From positions 124,001-188,000 of the forward strand of contig NZ_DASVGN010000038.1 of NCBI RefSeq assembly GCF_036379515.1: 64,000 nt of DNA. The letters are read 5' to 3'. The DNA is from Castellaniella sp036379515 (lineage in GTDB: Bacteria > Pseudomonadota > Gammaproteobacteria > Burkholderiales > Burkholderiaceae_B). A program made the position numbers and the translations under genes. Positions 60,837 to 64,000 of the stretch are shown piece after piece. Under the pieces are notes generated by a model, which saw nothing but the letters and a program-made list of their open reading frames with translations, searched no databases and was not told where the DNA came from. Position 1 is the stretch's first letter. Every line of letters begins with the position of its first letter.

Positions 60837-61718
60837 TTACAACACGCTTTTGAGCAACTTGCCCATTTCAGACGGGTTGCGTGTCGTGCGGATACCGCAG
60901 GCTTCCATGGCCGCCAGCTTGGCCTCGGCCGTGTCGGCACCGCCCGAGATCAGCGCACCCGCGTGACCCATGCGTTTGCCAGCAGGTGCGGTCACGCCCG
61001 CGATAAAGCCCACCACAGGCTTCTTCATGTTGTCTTTGGCCCATTGCGCCGCATTGACTTCATCCGGGCCGCCGATTTCGCCGATCATGATCACTGCGTC
61101 GGTGTCGGGATCGTCATTGAACATCTTGAGCACGTCAATGTGCTTGAGGCCATTGATGGGGTCGCCACCGATGCCAACGGCGCTGGACTGCCCCAGCCCG
61201 AGTTCCGTCACCTGCCCCACGGCTTCGTAGGTCAGGGTGCCAGAGCGGCTGACGATGCCGATACGGCCCTTGCGGTGAATGTGACCCGGCATGATGCCGA
61301 TCTTGATTTCGTCCGGCGTAATGAGCCCGGGGCAGTTGGGTCCCAGCAGCAGCGTCTTGCGATTTTGATCGCGCATGCGGTTGCGCACTTCGAGCATGTC
61401 GCGAACCGGGATGCCTTCAGTGATGCAAATGACCAGGTCCAGATCGGCCTCGACGGCCTCCCAGATGGCACCCGCAGCCCCCGCGGGCGGTACGTAGATG
61501 ACCGACACGGTGGCACCGGTGGCTTGTTTGGCATCTTTGACGGAAGCGTAGATGGGCACGCCTTCGAAATCCTGCCCGGCCTTTTTAGGATGCACACCGG
61601 CGACGAACGCCGCGCGGCCGTTGGCGTATTCACGGCAGGCGTGGGTGTGGTACTGACCGGTCTTGCCCGTAATCCCTTGGGTAATGACCTTGGTGTCCTT
61701 ATTGATCAGAATCGACAT
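60837..61718 (-). CDS. sucD: Succinyl-CoA synthetase alpha subunit
   Basis: SucD binds CoA and carries the phospho-His of succinyl-CoA synthetase. The 293-residue protein has GITGKTGQYHTHACREYANG, the CoA-binding GGVHPKKAG-like loop (VAGVHPKKAGQDFEG), and the active-site His in MGHAGALISGG. I start at MSILINKDTKV with GAGGGAAAGC upstream. It follows sucC by 19 bases. Confidence 0.96.
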   Translation of the reverse strand: MSILINKDTKVITQGITGKTGQYHTHACREYANGRAAFVAGVHPKKAGQDFEGVPIYASVKDAKQATGATVSVIYVPPAGAAGAIWEAVEADLDLVICITEGIPVRDMLEVRNRMRDQNRKTLLLGPNCPGLITPDEIKIGIMPGHIHRKGRIGIVSRSGTLTYEAVGQVTELGLGQSSAVGIGGDPINGLKHIDVLKMFNDDPDTDAVIMIGEIGGPDEVNAAQWAKDNMKKPVVGFIAGVTAPAGKRMGHAGALISGGADTAEAKLAAMEACGIRTTRNPSEMGKLLKSVL

Positions 61719-61737
61719 GTTTGCTTTCCCTCGATGC

Positions 61738-62898
61738 TTATTTTGCAGCGGCAACGGCAGCCGTCGCGGCCTCGGCCATGGTGTTCGCACTGATGATGGG
61801 CAGGCCTGAGGCCGCCAGCATCTTCTTGCCCTGTTCTTCGTTGGTCCCCTTCATGCGCACGACCAAAGGCACGCTCAGGTTGACCGCCTTGCAGGCAGCG
61901 ATCACGCCTTCGGCAATGACGTCGCAACGCATGATGCCGCCGAAGATGTTCACCAGAATGGCTTTCACACCCTTGTTCTTCAGCATGATCTTGAAGGCTT
62001 CAGTGACCTTCTCGGCCGTGGCACCACCGCCCACGTCCAGGAAGTTGGCCGGAGAGCCACCGTAGAGCTTGATGGTATCCATCGTCGCCATGGCCAGGCC
62101 TGCGCCATTGACCAGGCAGGCAATGTTGCCATCCAGCTGAATGTACGCAAGACCGAATTCGCTGGCCTGGACCTCGGCAGGATCTTCTTCGTCCAGATCG
62201 CGGTACGCCATGATTTCGGGGTGACGAAAGAGCGCGTTGGCATCGAAATTGAACTTTGCGTCCAAGGCCTTGATGCCGCCATTGCCTTCCAGGATGAGCG
62301 GATTGATTTCAGCCAGCGAAGCGTCGGTTTCCCAATACACCTTGTAGAGCTTCTGGAATTCGGCGGCTGCGCGCCCTACCGAGGCTTCTGGCACGCCGAT
62401 ACCGCGAGCCAGGCCGGCTGCATCGGATTCGGTCAGGCCGGTCAGGGGATCGACAAAGACCTTGAGGATTTTCTCGGGCGTCTTGGCGGCGACTTCTTCG
62501 ATTTCCATGCCACCTTCGCTGGAGGCCATGACACACACACGCTGCGAGGCGCGGTCCATCACGATACCCACGTAATATTCTTTCTTGATGTCGGCGCCTT
62601 CTTCGATGAGCAGGCGCTTGACCTTCTGTCCTTCGGGGCCAGTCTGGTGCGTGACCAGTTGCATGCCCAGGATTTCGGAGGCCAGAGTACGCACTTCGTC
62701 GATGGAGCGCGCAAGTTTCACGCCGCCGCCCTTGCCCCGGCCACCTGCGTGAATTTGGGCCTTGACCACCCAGACAGGACCACCCAGTTTCTTGGCTGCC
62801 TCAACGGCCTCTTCGACCGAGAACGCGGGAAAGCCGCGCGGGACAGTCACGCCAAACTTCTTCAGCAATTCCTTGCCTTGATATTCGTGAATTTTCAT
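61738..62898 (-). CDS. sucC: Succinyl-CoA synthetase beta subunit
   Basis: SucC provides the ATP-grasp nucleotide site of succinyl-CoA synthetase. The 386 residues begin MKIHEYQGKELLKKFGV, with KAQIHAGGRGKGGGVK, VNGAGLAMATMDTIKLYGG and VNIFGGIMRCDVIAEG. It is the first gene of sucCD; the 77 bases upstream contain TTGACC on the minus strand (near 62969) but no convincing -10. Confidence 0.97.
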   Translation of the reverse strand: MKIHEYQGKELLKKFGVTVPRGFPAFSVEEAVEAAKKLGGPVWVVKAQIHAGGRGKGGGVKLARSIDEVRTLASEILGMQLVTHQTGPEGQKVKRLLIEEGADIKKEYYVGIVMDRASQRVCVMASSEGGMEIEEVAAKTPEKILKVFVDPLTGLTESDAAGLARGIGVPEASVGRAAAEFQKLYKVYWETDASLAEINPLILEGNGGIKALDAKFNFDANALFRHPEIMAYRDLDEEDPAEVQASEFGLAYIQLDGNIACLVNGAGLAMATMDTIKLYGGSPANFLDVGGGATAEKVTEAFKIMLKNKGVKAILVNIFGGIMRCDVIAEGVIAACKAVNLSVPLVVRMKGTNEEQGKKMLAASGLPIISANTMAEAATAAVAAAK

Positions 62899-62975
62899 GA
62901 GTTACCTGTCAGTGAAGTAAAAGAGAAGCCCTCAGCGCGCCGCTTCGACGCAGGGTTACGGCCAGGGTCAAGAAC

Positions 62976-63536
62976 CTAGCCACCTTCGTGGTCTGTCCCA
63001 GGCGGAACATGCCACGACGGATAATACTTTTGCACAACCGGCCCATCGACCCGCAAGGCATGACAGCCATCGAGTTGAAAAGGTCGCTTGCCCGGTTCTT
63101 CGTGCCTGCGGCCTGCCATGGTCTGGACGGCCACGGTAGGGAGCACATTGGTGAGTTCGGTGACGTGGGTGCACCCGGCGGTCCGCCCGAAGCGTTCGCG
63201 CACCTCGTGCCGAAACTGGCGCAGCAGGTTCAAGCCCACCAATGCCTTGTAATCGGGCGCAATCGCGCTGCAGAATTCGCCGTAGGGCGCAGCGTCGTAC
63301 ACGACTTCGGCATCGCGAATGGTAAATTTGTCGTCGATGGTGACGCGCAGGTGCATGTCGTGCACCGGTTCACCGGCCTGATGCAGTTCCCCACCCTGGA
63401 AGACGAAGTCGTAAGCCTTGACGTCGACCAGTTCTGCTTCGATGTCAAAAAGCCCATCCTCACGCACATAAGAATGCACGCGAATGGTTCGCGTATGAAG
63501 GGGCTGGCGGCTGCACGCAGGGGCAGACAAAGGCAT
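62976..63536 (-). CDS. DUF2889 family protein
   Basis: A 186-residue cytoplasmic protein without signal peptide or membrane segment. RTIRVHSYVREDGLFDIEAEL and VHDMHLRVTIDDKFTIRDAEV at residues about 16-75 are typical of DUF2889. A Cys/His-containing segment (FGRTAGCTHVTEL) is conserved in the family. Its function is unknown. It is transcribed toward sucC. A TATAAT lies 36 bases upstream. Confidence 0.85.
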   Translation of the reverse strand: MPLSAPACSRQPLHTRTIRVHSYVREDGLFDIEAELVDVKAYDFVFQGGELHQAGEPVHDMHLRVTIDDKFTIRDAEVVYDAAPYGEFCSAIAPDYKALVGLNLLRQFRHEVRERFGRTAGCTHVTELTNVLPTVAVQTMAGRRHEEPGKRPFQLDGCHALRVDGPVVQKYYPSWHVPPGTDHEGG

Positions 63537-63571
63537 GTAGGTTCGAAAAGCGAATTGGACTCAATCTTTCG

Positions 63572-63577
63572 ATTATA
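63572..63577 (-). promoter_or_regulatory. Candidate -10 element for the DUF2889 gene
   Basis: A perfect TATAAT on the minus strand ends 35 bases before the start codon. The -35 position (around ATAGGC) is poor. Directly upstream lies an imperfect palindrome with CGTGT and ACACG arms (63579-63594), which may be a regulator site. No T-run terminator is seen between metE and this promoter. Confidence 0.35.
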
Positions 63578-63652
63578 ACGTGTATGCGCACACGCCTATC
63601 GCAGGCTCCAGGAGTCCCTGCCCCAGCCCTCGCGAGCCGGGGCGAGCTCTTC

Positions 63653-64000
63653 TCAGGCCGCTTCGCGCAGGCTGTGGGCAGCGTGCACCATCGCCGCCAG
63701 GGCCTCGCGGGTCTCCGGCCAGCCTCGGGTCTTGAGCCCGCAATCCGGATTCACCCAAAGGCGCTCAGCGGGTAAACGCTGTGCGGCGCGGTGCATGAGA
63801 TCCACCATCCAGCGCTCTTTGGGCACATTGGGCGAGTGAATGTCATACACCCCCGGTCCGATGTCATTGGGGTAGGCAAACGCCTCGAAGGCTCCCAACA
63901 GCTCCATGTTCGAACGCGACGTCTCGATGGTGATGACATCGGCATCCATGGCGGCGATCGCTTCAATGATGTCGTTGAACTCCGAATAACACATATGCGT
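63653..64000 (-). CDS. metE: Cobalamin-independent methionine synthase (partial, C-terminus)
   Basis: The last 115 residues of MetE; the gene continues beyond the right edge. The visible part begins THMCYSEFNDII with the zinc ligand Cys, continues with the DADVITIETSRS substrate region, and ends with the second zinc-binding Cys in NPDCGLKTRGW. MetE methylates homocysteine using methyltetrahydrofolate-polyglutamate. The start and any cobalamin riboswitch are outside the window. Confidence 0.95.
   Translation of the reverse strand, partial: THMCYSEFNDIIEAIAAMDADVITIETSRSNMELLGAFEAFAYPNDIGPGVYDIHSPNVPKERWMVDLMHRAAQRLPAERLWVNPDCGLKTRGWPETREALAAMVHAAHSLREAA

Noticed and set aside
63600..63645. 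GC-rich dyad (CCCC ... GGGG) after metE as a terminator
   Set aside because: The arms mismatch in the middle and no T-run follows on the minus strand.
1..64000. tRNA or rRNA genes, CRISPR arrays, insertion sequences, prophage or integrase genes
   Set aside because: I looked for tRNA-like ends, regular direct repeats, transposase or integrase motifs and flanking repeats and saw none; composition is even and nearly all space is occupied by housekeeping-type genes.

Overview
The window is a gene-dense, GC-rich bacterial chromosome segment that looks like a betaproteobacterium of the order Burkholderiales, most likely family Alcaligenaceae (the Bordetella/Achromobacter/Castellaniella type). The evidence is a pyruvate dehydrogenase operon whose E3 subunit carries its own lipoyl domain, an APH-fold homoserine kinase, a BPSS1780-type membrane protein, and the leuCDB-asd-fimV-truA-trpF and folC-SPOR-cvpA strings. 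I see no rRNA, tRNA, CRISPR array, insertion sequence or prophage. No gene-free stretch reaches 300 bases; the longest are about 239 (aceE/kinase), 188 (truA/trpF), 184 (copZ/copA) and 149 (aroC/leuC).

Layout. Positions 1-2487: cvpA (cut by the window edge), a SPOR protein and folC, minus strand. 2587-8748: aceE-aceF-lpdA, minus strand. 8988-14930: a divergent run on the plus strand with a PAS histidine kinase, a FixJ-type regulator, folD, prlC and a SCO copper chaperone. 14932-19415: a copper module (flavin disulfide reductase and copZ on minus, copA and cueR on plus, with two CueR-like operators between them). 19367-27149: nitroreductase, pdxJ and a TetR-controlled RND efflux operon. 27206-29988: an ABC transporter of the TrpX/COG2984 type. 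30098-37760: trpF, truA, fimV, asd, leuB, leuD, leuC. 37910-40850: aroC, selO and a DUF2069 gene. 40883-45567: YihY family, CBS protein, dusA (minus), thrB and a BPSS1780 family protein. 45498-54769: a ten-gene Tad/Flp-like pilus operon on the minus strand. 54895-64000: FAH-family hydrolase, ppa, hemYXDC, sucDC, a DUF2889 gene and the 3' end of metE.

How the parts fit. aceEF-lpdA makes acetyl-CoA and sucCD serves the TCA cycle. hemCDXY makes tetrapyrrole precursors. leuCDB, asd, thrB, trpF, aroC and metE are amino-acid synthesis. The copper module plus SCO links copper export and chaperoning with cytochrome oxidase assembly. The RND pump has its own TetR gene and an operator palindrome.

The most interesting parts are the compact Tad-like locus, whose secretion ATPase has an N-terminal FHA domain and which lacks TadZ, TadV and TadD genes; the paired CueR-like operators controlling a copZ-disulfide reductase unit; the splitting of a widely conserved trpF-accD-folC gene string by about 27.6 kb; and a possible 29-residue membrane peptide translationally coupled to hemC.
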